Source: Bacillota bacterium
Lineage (GTDB): Bacteria > Bacillota > DSM-12270 > Thermacetogeniales > Thermacetogeniaceae
Reading direction: 5' to 3'
NCBI GenBank assembly: GCA_013177945.1
Contig: JABLXW010000015.1
Span: forward strand, 55,395-119,394
DNA: 64,000 nucleotides
The notes beneath the pieces were generated by a model. It was not told where the DNA came from, made no database searches, and saw nothing but the letters and a program-made list of their open reading frames with translations. Position numbers and translations under genes: made by a program. Below, piece after piece: positions 25,916 through 33,805 of this stretch. The stretch's first letter is position 1, and every line of letters begins with the position of its first letter.

Positions 25916-27028
25916 ATGAAGATGAAGAGAATCCCGATGGCGCTTCCTGATCTGGATGAAAGCGATATCGAAGCGGTGATTGAGGTTCTGCGCAGCGGCA
26001 GGCTGGCGCTGGGGCAGCGGGCGGAGGAGTTCGAGCGGCTTATTTGCGAATACATCGGGGTGGAGCACGCCGTAGCGGTGAGCTCCGGGACGGCGGCCTT
26101 GCACCTGATAGTGCGGGCGTTAGGAATCGGCCCTGGGGATGAGGTGCTGGTGCCATCCTTTACCTTCGCGGCCAGCGTCAACGTCATCCTATACGTGGGT
26201 GCGACGCCCGTTTTCGTGGACATCGATCCGGAAACTTACTGCCTCGACCCCCAGGAACTGGAGCGGAAGATCACTCCCAGGACGAAGGCGGTCCTGGCGG
26301 TGGACGTTTTCGGACACCCGGCGGAGTGGGATGCCATCCTGGAGGTTGCGGGGAGGCACGGTCTCAGGGTGATCGATGACTCCTGCGAGGCGCTGGGGGC
26401 CGAGTACAAAGGGAAAAAGGTTGGGCAGTTCGGGGATGCTGCCGCCTTCGCCTTCTATCCCAACAAGCAGATCACCACCGGCGAGGGAGGGATCATCGTC
26501 ACCTCCGATGAAGAGATCGCCCGGCTTTGCCGGAGCATGCGCAACCAGGGGCGGGGGGAGATGGGGGCATGGCTGTATCACGAGCGGCTGGGGTTCAACT
26601 ACCGGATGGACGAGATGTCCGCTGCCCTCGGGGTTTCCCAGCTCAGGCGCATCGAGACATTCCTGGCGAAGCGGGAGCAGGTGGCCCGGTGGTATGGCGA
26701 GCGCCTGGCCGGGCTGGATTGGGTGCGGCCTCCGGTGGTGAAGCCTTACGTAAAGATGAGCTGGTTTGTGTATGTGGTCACCCTGGCGGAAGGAATCAAG
26801 CGGGATGCCGTGATGCGCTCACTGGAGGAGCAGGGGATTCCTACCCGCGGTTATTTCTCGCCTATCCATCTGCAGCCCTATATTCGGGAGCGGTTCGGAA
26901 CCCGGGAAGGAGAGCTTCCGGTCACCGAGTCTGTAGCCCGAAGGACCATTGCCCTTCCCTTTCACAATAATCTCTCCGAGTCTGAGGTGGACCTGGTGGT
27001 GAAGGCTCTTGAAAACGCCGTAAGATGA
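25916..27028 (+). CDS. DegT/DnrJ/EryC1 aminotransferase (PglE-like)
   Basis: A PLP-dependent sugar aminotransferase of 370 residues that converts a UDP-4-keto-6-deoxy sugar to the 4-amino sugar using glutamate. VSSGTAALHLIVRALGIGPG opens the cofactor site. PSFTFAASVNVILYVGATP, DSCEALGAEYKGKKVG, and FAFYPNKQITTGEGGII with the PLP-binding Lys follow, then FNYRMDEMSAALG. ATG 25916 directly follows the pglD stop; ATG 25922 is an alternative. No matching UDP-GlcNAc 4,6-dehydratase (PglF) is present in the window, so the keto-sugar must come from elsewhere or from RfbB-type chemistry. Confidence 0.88.
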   Translation: MKMKRIPMALPDLDESDIEAVIEVLRSGRLALGQRAEEFERLICEYIGVEHAVAVSSGTAALHLIVRALGIGPGDEVLVPSFTFAASVNVILYVGATPVFVDIDPETYCLDPQELERKITPRTKAVLAVDVFGHPAEWDAILEVAGRHGLRVIDDSCEALGAEYKGKKVGQFGDAAAFAFYPNKQITTGEGGIIVTSDEEIARLCRSMRNQGRGEMGAWLYHERLGFNYRMDEMSAALGVSQLRRIETFLAKREQVARWYGERLAGLDWVRPPVVKPYVKMSWFVYVVTLAEGIKRDAVMRSLEEQGIPTRGYFSPIHLQPYIRERFGTREGELPVTESVARRTIALPFHNNLSESEVDLVVKALENAVR

Positions 27029-27033
27029 GCCGA

Positions 27034-27062
27034 AAACAAGGGGACGGTTTTCTTGTTTGCGC
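27034..27062 (+). repeat. REP-like GGGACGGTT repeat
   Basis: AAACAAGGGGACGGTTTTC followed by TTGTTTGCGC lies 5 bases after the aminotransferase stop. It is one copy of a dispersed imperfect palindrome whose ends (CAAACA and TGTTTG) can pair around a conserved GGGACGGTTCT centre. A second short copy at 27252-27276 ends in GACAA and TTGTC. The copies mark the boundary between the polysaccharide locus and the accessory island. Confidence 0.7.
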
Positions 27063-27407
27063 GCACTGTTTGTTCTTGTTTGTTTCGCCGAGTACCTGGC
27101 GGAAGACGACATTGTGCGCTTTGATGACGATTTTGGGCGGGATGTCGTCGCGGTTGATTAAGTGTTCATTAGGGAAGATCTGTTAAGAGAAGCCCAGGAA
27201 TAGCAGGAAAAAAATCGGGAAGAAATAATCAGGCCGGGAGAGGAGGAGGGAGACAAGGGGACGGTTCTTTTGTCTATTGGAGGATAGGCAAAAGGAGCCG
27301 TTTTTTGATGTAAGGGACTTTCCGGCAGGGTAGTTGAATCTGGATAGAGTATAGTGTCCAGCGGACTCGGCCAGATCTTTTACATCTGGTGTTGTACAAT
27401 AATACGC
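27063..27407. other. Intergenic region with a short coding remnant and a REP copy
   Basis: The frame near 27090-27165 reads AEYLAEDDIVRFDDDFGRDV before a stop, a short piece of an unrecognised protein. The rest, to 27407, contains the REP copy at 27252-27276 and nothing else I can support. Compensating long ORFs and a clear promoter are lacking. Confidence 0.35.
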
Positions 27408-27788
27408 TCAAGATATGATGATGCCTCCAAGGGCGAAGCGGAAGAGCTTGAAGTGGAAGATTGAAGAAGGCAGCCGGGGAGGGCATAAAAAATGGCGGGT
27501 CTCCCGCCACCTGGTTGATTTTGACTCTCTGTTAGACTCTTTTAAACTCCAGACATCACCGCCGGCCATTTTGAAGATTTCGAAGTGATGTTCCCAACTG
27601 GCCAACTCTTTTGCATCGATTTTTACCGGAGTGACCCCGAATGTACGGTAGAAAGTGAAAAAGTCATCTGTTTCGATGCCGTATTTTTTCTGAAATTCGA
27701 GCAATACCTGCTGCGAATGCTCCGGTTCCTTTACAAATACGAAACCCGCTTCCTCCCCAAACAGGTCCTTTAAGTCATTCAAGTACAT
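27408..27788 (-). CDS. Hypothetical protein
   Basis: On the minus strand, ATG 27788 has GGGGAG about 6 bases upstream and opens a 126-residue frame: MYLNDLKDLFGEEAGFVFVK and so on. The first 85 residues look like a real acidic, soluble protein (KKYGIETDDFFTFYRTFGV). The last 35 or so, rich in Arg and Pro, may be read-through into non-coding DNA after a truncation. No family is recognised. Longer starts up to 27917 lack a ribosome site. It stands alone at the edge of the accessory island. Confidence 0.45.
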   Translation of the reverse strand: MYLNDLKDLFGEEAGFVFVKEPEHSQQVLLEFQKKYGIETDDFFTFYRTFGVTPVKIDAKELASWEHHFEIFKMAGGDVWSLKESNRESKSTRWRETRHFLCPPRLPSSIFHFKLFRFALGGIIIS

Positions 27789-28269
27789 GATACTCCCCAC
27801 CAACCTTGAGTGATCATATGATCTCATACTCACAGTAATTGACTTGTTTACTAAAAAAGTATTTCCGCTTTTGGCTGAATTTATAATTAATAATCGAGAA
27901 TTAAATATAGCTTGCAAGTAGATTAAAACTTATTGCGGTTGAACAGTCAAACTAAAAACACTCAGTAAATTGAATGTATTCAGGTGAATGTAGGCTCTAC
28001 CTACCATTTTCTTATGGAATTCCCTAATAAACGAAAAAATTTTCGTCCCCAGGCAGTAAGTATTGATAACCCCAACTATCCCTAACTCCTTTTTCCGACT
28101 TGATGTCCCTCTTGCCGGTAACCAGGGACCCCTCGTCAGGGGACCGTTTGTCCTGCAACCCTGCGCTGTGGTCGGTGATTCTCTCATGGCAGAGACCGGA
28201 ACACGGTAATATCGCAGCAGCAGTACCCGGTCGAAAGGGAAAAGGTGCCTGTTAAATCCTGCTTTTCGT
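27789..28269. other. Non-coding stretch
   Basis: AT-rich to about 28080, then a GC-rich part. No convincing ORF, RNA gene or repeat is visible before the 75-bp direct repeat that begins at 28270. The promoter of the minus-strand gene ending at 27408 should lie at about 27800-27900; an exact box cannot be assigned. Confidence 0.3.
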
Positions 28270-28344
28270 ACCTATGGGCGAACGGGGAATGGAATGTTAT
28301 ATGAGCCTTGAGAGGTTCTTAATTGAGCGTGCCCTGCTTTTCCG
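28270..28344 (+). repeat. 75-bp direct repeat, copy 1
   Basis: The 75 bases beginning ACCTATGGGCGAACGGGG and ending TGCCCTGCTTTTCCG are identical to 29903-29977. The segment has an open frame (MSLERFLIERALLF) in both copies, but the downstream sequences differ. Perfect identity against diverged flanks points to a recent copy event. Confidence 0.8.
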
Positions 28345-28494
28345 TGTCCCGGGGATTAGAAAGATAAACTCGGTGGAAGAGACACCTGCGACCGTAACCG
28401 TATATGTCGGTGATGCCGGGGGCGAGGCCCCCCACCGAGCTTCTTGCGGCTGCCAAAGAGGTGCGGAAAAGCACCGGCCGATCACAGTTCGGCA

Positions 28495-28662
28495 CAAACA
28501 AAGGGACGGTTCTCATGTTTGCGCCTGCAGGCAGGGGCAGGCGGCGAAACACGAGGTCGAAAAACCAAGCGGCAGACCTGTTGGTGTCCTGCACCAGGAT
28601 GGAAAAACCGGAGCGAGACAAAATCTTACATGATTGTCAGCAGGACCGCCCCCCTGTTTTGG
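28495..28662 (+). repeat. REP/RAYT-derived element (diverged copy)
   Basis: It begins with ACAAAGGGACGGTTCTCATG at 28497 and closes with the inverted motif CAGGACCGCCCCCCTG near 28640-28655. Inside, the order of short motifs (CTGCAGGCAGGGGCAGG, GAAACACGAGG, GACCTGTTGGTGTCCTGCAC, GGATGGAAAAACCGGAGC) matches the longer elements at 50459 and 52259. Internal ORFs are chance products of the repeat. The part before it (28345-28494) contains only a frameshifted coding scrap. Confidence 0.6.
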
Positions 28663-29119
28663 CGTTCCCCTGATTGTAAAGCGAACTTAGAGCGATAACC
28701 GCGTGTAGCAATGTTACAAAGGGGGTAGTGTTTTCCAATAGACTTCGCACACGAAATTTATGGGACCCCTTGCTTTGGGTGTGGGTTCTGTGAAAAGCGG
28801 GAGGTTTTATTTACGCAGGCGCGTTTTCAGAGTGGCTCTAAAGAGCAGGTTTACCTTGCTGGTTGTGTTTTCTCCTGATAGAATAATCACCAGGAATTAA
28901 TCCGTTTGGGAGGAACTGTATTACTGCCTGGTTAATTTGGGAGAACAGGGAGAAGAAGGTTGTGAGGCAATGAAAGCGAGGTTTCCGGAGATCTTCAACT
29001 GCAGGGTGGCACCCAATGCAGGAGTTTTTGGGAAGTGGTAAATATGAATCCTATTAAATTTGGCAGAATAATACCAGATACCCTCAAGATCGAAATTGAT
29101 TATAACGGAGGTTTATGCT
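28663..29119. other. Leader region upstream of hicB copy 1
   Basis: It contains the sigma-A promoter listed separately (28856-28884). A segment of about 75 bases (28971-29046: GGAGATCTTCAACTGCAGGG and GAGTTTTTGGGAAGTGGTAA) recurs nearly identically at 33415-33487. A GGCAGAATAATACCAG box lies near 29059. No gene longer than 25 codons is supported. Confidence 0.4.
28856..28884 (+). promoter_or_regulatory. Sigma-A-type promoter
   Basis: TTGCTG (28856-28861) and TAGAAT (28879-28884) are separated by exactly 17 bases. The TAGAAT box is embedded in CCTGATAGAATAATCACCAG, an imperfect inverted repeat. Very similar sequence precedes the DUF433 antitoxin at 42629-42657. It probably drives the hicB1 locus 240 bases downstream. 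Confidence 0.5.
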
Positions 29120-29344
29120 ATGCGCCAGTTTAAAATTATAGTGGAGAAGCATCAGGACGGGTACGTGGCGTACCCTCTTGGATTAAAGGGAATTATAGTT
29201 GGCCAGGGGGATACCTGCGAAGAGGCGCTCGCTGACGTAAAATCTGCCATTCGGTTTCACATTGAAACTTTTGGAGAAGAGGTATTAGAAACTGACTCAC
29301 CCGTACTTGAGGTTTTTGTGACTGAAGCAGGAGTGGCCGTATAG
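29120..29344 (+). CDS. hicB: HicB-family antitoxin, copy 1
   Basis: A 74-residue protein with the HicB partial RNase-H-like fold: MRQFKIIVEKHQDGYVAYPL, then GLKGIIVGQGDTCEEALADV and KSAIRFHIETFGEEV. In this family it neutralises the HicA mRNA interferase and represses its own promoter. ATG 29120 has GGAGG about 10 bases upstream. The stop overlaps the GTG of hicA. A scrap of a very similar hicB lies at 44982-45045. The C-terminus lacks an obvious DNA-binding domain, as in many short HicB proteins. Confidence 0.8.
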   Translation: MRQFKIIVEKHQDGYVAYPLGLKGIIVGQGDTCEEALADVKSAIRFHIETFGEEVLETDSPVLEVFVTEAGVAV

Positions 29345-29582
29345 TGGTCAAATTTCCAGTAGATGCCCCCAAACAAAGGGTTATTAAGGCACTTGAAATT
29401 TTAGGTTTTCAGCTTGTTAGAGAACGAAGCATATTGCGATGGTTCGCAAAAACCCGGATGGTACCCGAACTCCGCTGACAATGCCAAATCATCCAAGAAT
29501 AAAAGCTTCCACCTTAAGAACTATTTGTACTCAAGCAGGTATTTCCAGAGAAGAATTCTTAAAAGCGTATGATCAGGCGTAA
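29344..29582 (+). pseudogene. hicA: HicA-family toxin, copy 1, frameshifted
   Basis: GTG 29344 begins VVKFPVDAPKQRVIKALEIL and GFQLVRERS. Then one base is missing near 29427-29429. In the shifted frame the text continues HIAMVRKNPDGTRTPLTMPN and HPRIKASTLRTICTQAGISR, then EEFLKAYDQA, ending at TAA 29582. The His that begins the second piece is the catalytic His of this HicA subtype, so the break falls right before it. Apart from the missing base the whole toxin (about 79 residues) is present. Confidence 0.8.
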
Positions 29583-29591
29583 AAACTCTGG

Positions 29592-29811
29592 ACAAACAAA
29601 GGGACGGTTCTCATGTTTGCGCCTGCAAGCAAGGGCAGGTGCAGAGAAGGGCAGGCGGCGAAACACGAAGTCGAAAAATCAAGCGGCAGACCTGTTGGTG
29701 TCCTGCACCAGGATGGAAAAACCGGAGCGGGACAAAATTCTTGCATGATTCTCAGCAGGACCGCTCCACTGTTTTGGCAGACAGCAGGACCGTTTCCCTG
29801 TTTTCCTGGAC
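29592..29811 (+). repeat. REP/RAYT-derived element (diverged copy)
   Basis: CAAACAAAGGGACGGTTCTC at 29593 starts it. The inner motifs GACCTGTTGGTGTCCTGCAC and GGATGGAAAAACCGGAGC follow, and two closing inverted motifs (CAGCAGGACCGCTCCACTG at about 29754 and CAGCAGGACCGTTTCCCTG at about 29782) end it. It runs directly into the Rpn-family C-terminal scrap. Confidence 0.6.
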
Positions 29812-29902
29812 CGGACCGGGTGCTGGACCATCTGTTTGCCGCCGGCTCCCTGGAAGAAGCCCGGAACATCATCTGGGAGAAGCTGAGCAGGTTCATTCAG
29901 TA
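29812..29902 (+). pseudogene. Rpn-family nuclease/transposase, C-terminal scrap
   Basis: The last 30 codons of an Rpn-type protein remain: RVLDHLFAAGSLEEARNIIW followed by EKLSRFIQ and a stop. The same end occurs at 31563 and 41934. Here the rest of the gene is replaced by the REP/RAYT element, and the stop codon directly precedes the second 75-bp repeat. Confidence 0.75.
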
Positions 29903-29977
29903 ACCTATGGGCGAACGGGGAATGGAATGTTATATGAGCCTTGAGAGGTTCTTAATTGAGCGTGCCCTGCTTTTCCG
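29903..29977 (+). repeat. 75-bp direct repeat, copy 2
   Basis: Identical to 28270-28344 over all 75 bases. It starts directly after the stop codon of the Rpn scrap. The following 200 bases up to hicB2 hold no gene I can support, although two frames are open. Confidence 0.8.
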
Positions 29978-30179
29978 GCGCCAGGTGGCGCAAATCACCT
30001 TTCCACTGGGTGCAAGAACAGGTGGATCTCTTGGGTCTGGGCCTCGACCTGGCTTTCCTGAATAAGAATTTTCTGCGAGGTTTTGAGCCCAGGACAAGGT
30101 ATTTTAGGTCCAATTTTTTAATTAATATAACACCCTTGAAACCTTTCAGAAATTTTTGAAACAGGAAGGAGGCAAAATT

Positions 30180-30410
30180 ATGCAAAGACGATTTAAAGTC
30201 GTTTTAGAATGGAACGAAGAGGATGGGGGGTATACCGTTACAGTACCGGCTTTGCCGGGATGTATAACCGAAGGAGATACTCTCGAGGAAGCATTAAGAA
30301 ATGCTGAAGAAGCTATTACTGGCTATCTCGAAGCATTAAAGATTCAGGGCCGGCCGATTCCCGAAAAAGACGCAAAACTATTTTTTGGAGAAGTTGAGGT
30401 TTCATTATGA
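30180..30410 (+). CDS. hicB: HicB-family antitoxin, copy 2
   Basis: A 76-residue HicB-type antitoxin: MQRRFKVVLEWNEEDGGYTV, TVPALPGCITEGDTLEEAL and RNAEEAITGYLEALKIQG. The PALPGC(I/H)(T/S)(E/Q)G motif is diagnostic of the family. ATG 30180 follows AGGAAGGAGG. The stop overlaps the hicA ATG (ATGA at 30407-30410), the usual arrangement in which antitoxin precedes toxin for this subgroup. It differs clearly from copy 1, so the three loci are not simple duplicates. Confidence 0.85.
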   Translation: MQRRFKVVLEWNEEDGGYTVTVPALPGCITEGDTLEEALRNAEEAITGYLEALKIQGRPIPEKDAKLFFGEVEVSL

Positions 30411-30612
30411 CGCGCCTTCCCAGGGTTTCCGGCAAAGACGTTGTAGCAGCCTTGCGCCGAGCAAGATTTAAACTTCTTTATGTTTGAATCACCTGCCGGC
30501 CATCTTGTCACGGTTCCTGTACATGGCAAAAAGTTACTCAAACCAAAAACCTTGAAAAGTATCCTAACCCAAGCTGACCTTTCAGTTGACGAGCTCATTG
30601 AATTGCTATAAA
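30407..30612 (+). pseudogene. hicA: HicA-family toxin, copy 2, catalytic segment deleted
   Basis: ATG 30407 begins MTRLPRVSGKDVVAALRRAR and FKLLYV and then stops. In another frame from about 30483 the text is FESPAGHLVTVPVHGKKLLK, PKTLKSILTQADLSVDELIE and LL, ending at TAA 30612. Between the two halves the GSH segment with the catalytic His is missing, and the frame changes. The product cannot be an active HicA-type RNase, while its antitoxin gene is intact. Confidence 0.8.
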
Positions 30613-31125
30613 TCTTAGAAAAAAAGAATTTGGAAGCCAATTAACTCTGACACAAAAAATCGCTTCAAAAAACTAATCCCGGCGGCAATGATTGTGATCC
30701 CATTTTGGTTCATTGCCGTTATTCTCTGGCAAATCACAAGAAAGCTCTTCTATCTACCGATTTTCCGCATTAACCAAATTTTAATCTAAACTTCCTAAAA
30801 AGAGACAGTTTTTGGAAGTTTGAAGTTTTGTGAAAACTGGCGGCTTTATCTTTAAAGCCTTAAGAATTTGGCATTAAAGGAGAAACATTACCAATCTGCT
30901 GCACAATCTGGCCATTGACCGTCAAAGTCACGCGTCAAGTGGAGATCGGAGCATTTTCAGGGCATCTCTGCCGGAGGTAGCTAATTTTTCTCTTTGACAG
31001 ACCTTATTGAATATCATGTTGAACCGCAATCGTACGTACAAAAGAACTTTAACGAGTCAGCCGGTTATACGAGAAGCACCGGCGGAAGATATTACCGGTG
31101 GCCGTGTTCGGCTACGACCGGGCGC
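30613..31125. other. Intergenic region, gene-poor
   Basis: AT-rich. A 33-codon hydrophobic frame (30688-30789, MIVIPFWFIAVILWQITRK) could encode one membrane helix, but it has no ribosome site. GAAGTTTGAAGTTTTG near 30815 is a short internal repeat. From about 31000 the sequence grades into the N-terminal edge of the Rpn-family remnant. No RNA gene or promoter is assigned. Confidence 0.3.
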
Positions 31126-31563
31126 ATGCTGGCCCGGATGAAGCTGGACCCGGCTCGGATGGAGTTGCTGGCCGCTTTTTTCGAGACCTACCTGAAGCTG
31201 AACCGCGAGGAAGAAGAACAGCTTTACCGGGAATTGGGTAAAATAGACAAAAAAGAGGTTGATGCCATTATGCAAATAACCACCAGCTGGCATGAAAAAG
31301 GCCGTGCGGAGGGCCTTGCGCAAGGCCGCGCAGAAGGCCGTGCGGAGGGCCTTGTGGAAGGTAAAATTAAAGCAAAGCAGGAGGTCATATGCAGGTACCT
31401 GGCCCGCAGGTTTGGAGCGGATTCTGCCGCCATACAGGAAAAGGTGCCGCAACTGACCGACATGGATGCGCTGGACCGGGTGCTGGACCAGCTGTTTGCC
31501 GCCGGCTCCCTGGAAGAAGCCCGGAACATCATCTGGGAGGAGCTGAGCAGGTTCATTCAGTAA
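31126..31563 (+). pseudogene. Rpn-family recombination-promoting nuclease, N-truncated
   Basis: The frame keeps the C-terminal half of an Rpn/PDDEXK-type protein: MLARMKLDPARMELLAAFFE, TYLKLNREEEEQLYREL and IMQITTSWHEKGRAEGLAQG. Short repeats (GRAEGLAQGRAEGRAEGLVE) and a DUF4351-like end to SRFIQ follow. The N-terminal nuclease domain with its catalytic acid residues is absent. A nearly identical 400-bp copy lies at 41520-41934. The frame stays open upstream to 30994, but that part does not look like the family. In intact proteins the GRAEG repeats form a coiled region. Confidence 0.75.
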
Positions 31564-31886
31564 GTGTATCTTTCGATTATTCCGACCCAACCTTCTCAGC
31601 GCTATGCTTTTAAACCCCTCGCAGCTTGTTTCATCCCGAAAAAGCTGATGTGGACCTCCTCCTTGTGGTTCGACCATTCACGATCTTGCTTGCCGCTCGA
31701 TGACCCCCGAACTCAAGGAGATCTACAAAAAAATAGTGGCGTCGCACCGCGCTCATCGCCGGAAGATTTACAGCTTGATCAAACGACCTGTGCTATAATG
31801 GTGGCAAAAAAAGAGTGCCGGTCAGCCGAAGCTTTAATGCATCGTGAACTGAAAAAAGAAACAGAAAAACAGGAGGGTTTTGCGTC
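31564..31886. other. Leader region of hicBA copy 3
   Basis: The first 85 bases repeat at 41935-42020 together with the Rpn fragment, so the duplicated unit runs past that gene. An extended -10 promoter is listed separately at 31791. The rest holds no ORF I can support. Confidence 0.4.
31791..31799 (+). promoter_or_regulatory. Extended -10 promoter for hicBA copy 3
   Basis: TGCTATAAT (31791-31799) combines a consensus TATAAT with the upstream TG of an extended -10 element. No matching -35 at 17 bases is clear; extended -10 promoters can do without one. It lies about 90 bases before hicB3 ATG 31887. Confidence 0.45.
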
Positions 31887-32114
31887 ATGCCCCAAGTGTA
31901 CCATTATACCGTGATTCTGGAGCGGGAAGAAGAGGGGGGTTTCCACGCTTTTTGTCCTGCTTTACCCGGGTGCCATTCCCAGGGGGAATCGCTAGAGGAA
32001 ACGCTTTCGAACATCCGGGAAGCGATTCTGGCTTATCTGGAAAGTCTCAAGGCACATAACGAACCGCTGCCCCGGGAAGATCTCTTGATTAAGCCTGTAG
32101 AGGTTGCTTTATGA
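31887..32114 (+). CDS. hicB: HicB-family antitoxin, copy 3
   Basis: A 75-residue HicB protein: MPQVYHYTVILEREEEGGFH, AFCPALPGCHSQGESLEETL and SNIREAILAYLESLK. CPALPGCHSQG is the family signature. ATG 31887 follows CAGGAGGG. The stop overlaps the hicA start (ATGA at 32111-32114). It is again a distinct HicB sequence rather than a copy of the other two. Confidence 0.85.
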   Translation: MPQVYHYTVILEREEEGGFHAFCPALPGCHSQGESLEETLSNIREAILAYLESLKAHNEPLPREDLLIKPVEVAL

Positions 32115-32275
32115 CAAGAAAGCTCCCTGTGGTTACAGCGAAAGAAGTAATCCGGGTTGCGGAACGTATAGGGTTTGTTTTTGACCGGCAAAAGGGAGCC
32201 ATGCGGTTTATTACCGGCCGTCGGACAAGCGTCGTGTCGTTGTTCCTGTACATTCAGGTAGAGAAATTTATCAAC
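32111..32275 (+). pseudogene. hicA: HicA-family toxin, copy 3, frameshifted and truncated
   Basis: ATG 32111 gives MTRKLPVVTAKEVIRVAERI and GFVFDRQKG. One A is missing from the AAAAGGG run near 32191. Adding one base restores QKGSHAVYYRPSDKRRVVVP and VHSGREIYQ. The break therefore falls in the GSH motif with the catalytic His. After GREIYQ the sequence diverges into unrelated DNA at about 32275, so the C-terminal end is also lost. Confidence 0.8.
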
Positions 32276-32316
32276 TCTTCTTTTTTTGTAGTTTTTCTAG
32301 CAGTTCCCGGCTCTTT

Positions 32317-32559
32317 GTGGTGGACAACGCCGACTGGCTCGTCGGCGGCCTTATGGCTCCGGGCGGCGCTATTTTCGGCTACGTCAATCTTTTCAACACC
32401 TTTGAAGGTTGCGTGGTGCTGAGCAAAGAACCCATGGCTTACGGCCTCGATTGTGATTGTGGGGCAATTTATATCGTGGACGTACCTCACCGGGTCACCC
32501 ACCGGTACAGCCTGGTCGAACTGGTAGCAAACTTCGTACAACAAGGTGCCGTGGACTGA
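32317..32559 (+). pseudogene. Unrecognised C-terminal protein fragment
   Basis: About 80 residues of good coding character: MVDNADWLVGGLMAPGGAIF, GYVNLFNTFEGCVVLSKE, GLDCDCGAIYIVDVPHRVTH and RYSLVELVANFVQQG, ending at 32559. It lacks a ribosome site and begins right where the hicA3 remnant ends, so it looks like the tail of a larger gene joined by deletion. I do not recognise the family. Confidence 0.4.
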
Positions 32560-32569
32560 GATGAGGATC

Positions 32570-33148
32570 TTATTTTATCCTCGCCAGTGCCCGGTTTACC
32601 TCGTTGATGTAAAAATACTCCGGGTCAAACTTTTTGCCGCCAGTATCCTTTTCTGCCCAGAGCAGATAATTGTTGTATTCCTGGTGTTTGGGGTTTCGTA
32701 TAACGCGCAGGAAGTCCTGGTACCCACCAATGCCGCCGACATCCTCCGGCGGCCTGTGGCGGGCACCGGCAATACACAAGGGATAGTGCCGTCCTTCTTC
32801 GGCCGTTAGTGTTTTTTCCAGAACGACCTCGTGCTGCCAGTTGTCTCCGAAATCATAGGTATAAATACATCTTTTGCGCTCTATGAGCAGCTCGTCGATT
32901 TTTGTTCTTTTGGCGTTAAGCTCTTTTTTGCCGCCGTATAATTCACCCGGGGCATAATCAGGGTCGGGAATATGAACAACCATATCACCTAGGTCAAAAT
33001 CAAAAAGGTGATAATCCTGCCAGCCGAAAGAGGCCTGAATGATTTTGTGCAGTTTATAGAAGGTGATGTTTTGCGGCACCAAAATCCGCCTCCAGATGGG
33101 CGGTTCGATTTCCAGTAAAGTTATTTTTAGCTGATACACAGTACTCAC
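32570..33148 (-). CDS. Plasmid pRiA4b ORF-3 family protein
   Basis: A 192-residue soluble protein on the minus strand. VYQLKITLLEIEPPIWRRIL, then FYKLHKIIQASFGWQDYHLF, FDLGD and YTYDFGDNWQHEVVLEK are the hallmarks of the pRiA4b ORF-3-like family, whose function is unknown and which is often carried by plasmids and other mobile DNA. GTG 33148 is preferred since GGAGG lies 9 bases upstream, although the frame opens at 33163. A 3'-end copy of the same gene at 47106-47212 is interrupted by an IS21 element. Confidence 0.85.
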   Translation of the reverse strand: MSTVYQLKITLLEIEPPIWRRILVPQNITFYKLHKIIQASFGWQDYHLFDFDLGDMVVHIPDPDYAPGELYGGKKELNAKRTKIDELLIERKRCIYTYDFGDNWQHEVVLEKTLTAEEGRHYPLCIAGARHRPPEDVGGIGGYQDFLRVIRNPKHQEYNNYLLWAEKDTGGKKFDPEYFYINEVNRALARIK

Positions 33149-33805
33149 CAAGTCAACCTCCAATCTGTCTGCTTATTCCGGCAGTGCTTCAGTTATCATT
33201 ACCGTATGTATGGGGCTTTCCGGTCATACCACGTTAGAGCAGTTTTATTCTGTAGCGGTTTCCACCGCGGTGCAACTCTGGGATTTCCTGCCTGAATTGT
33301 ACCATTTCCTCAAACAGACGGCAATATACGCCTTCAAAGGCTGTCACCTCCGGGGGCCAAGCTGCTGTTGAAAGGTAGCCGGGGCTATGTGGCATATGTG
33401 GTGTCTAATGTAATGAAAGCAAGCTTCCGGAGATCTTCAACTGCAGGGTGGCACCTCATGCAGGAGTTTTTGGGAAGTGGTAAATATGAATTAAAGTTGG
33501 CGGAATAACACCAGGGCAAACAAAGGGACGGTTCTCATGTTTGCACAAGCAGACAAGGGTAAGTGATGAAACACGGAATCACAAAAAATATAAAAAATGT
33601 TAAGTGGTAGACCTGTTAGTGTTCTGCACCAGATGGAAAAACCGGAGCGGGATAAAAAGCGGGATAAAATCCTGCAGAAAAATCAAGGTGATAGAGGGGA
33701 GCAGCCTTAGACAGATTTCGAGGATAATCTTTTCGGTAAGCTGTTGCCATAACCACTTACTGGGTTTATAATAGCGTACAGAAAGAACTGCTTGGAGGGT
33801 ATGAA
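33149..33805. other. Intergenic region with repeats and a small minus-strand ORF
   Basis: A 37-codon minus-strand frame (33234-33347, ending in HRGGNRYRIKLL) may be a protein tail. Bases 33415-33487 repeat 28971-29046. From 33517 to about 33715 lies a REP/RAYT-derived element: CAAACAAAGGGACGGTTCTC, GACCTGTTAGTGTTCTGCAC, then GATAGAGGGGAGCAGCC with the RAYT tail motif. The closing inverted motif is missing. The vapBC promoter follows. Confidence 0.5.
33744..33772 (+). promoter_or_regulatory. Sigma-A promoter of vapBC
   Basis: TTGCCA (33744-33749) and TATAAT (33767-33772) are separated by exactly 17 bases, a near-consensus vegetative promoter. The vapB start codon at 33806 lies 34 bases after the -10 box, with GGAGGG at 33794-33799 as ribosome site. 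Confidence 0.75.

Noticed and set aside
28360-28490. A possible phage baseplate-J fragment (EETPATVTVYV, then PTELLAAAKEVRKSTGR after a frame change).
   Set aside because: The resemblance is limited to about 40 residues across a frameshift, and no other phage genes are near, so it is too weak to annotate.
29956-30159. A 67-codon plus-strand ORF before hicB2.
   Set aside because: It has no ribosome site or recognisable family and begins inside the 75-bp repeat.
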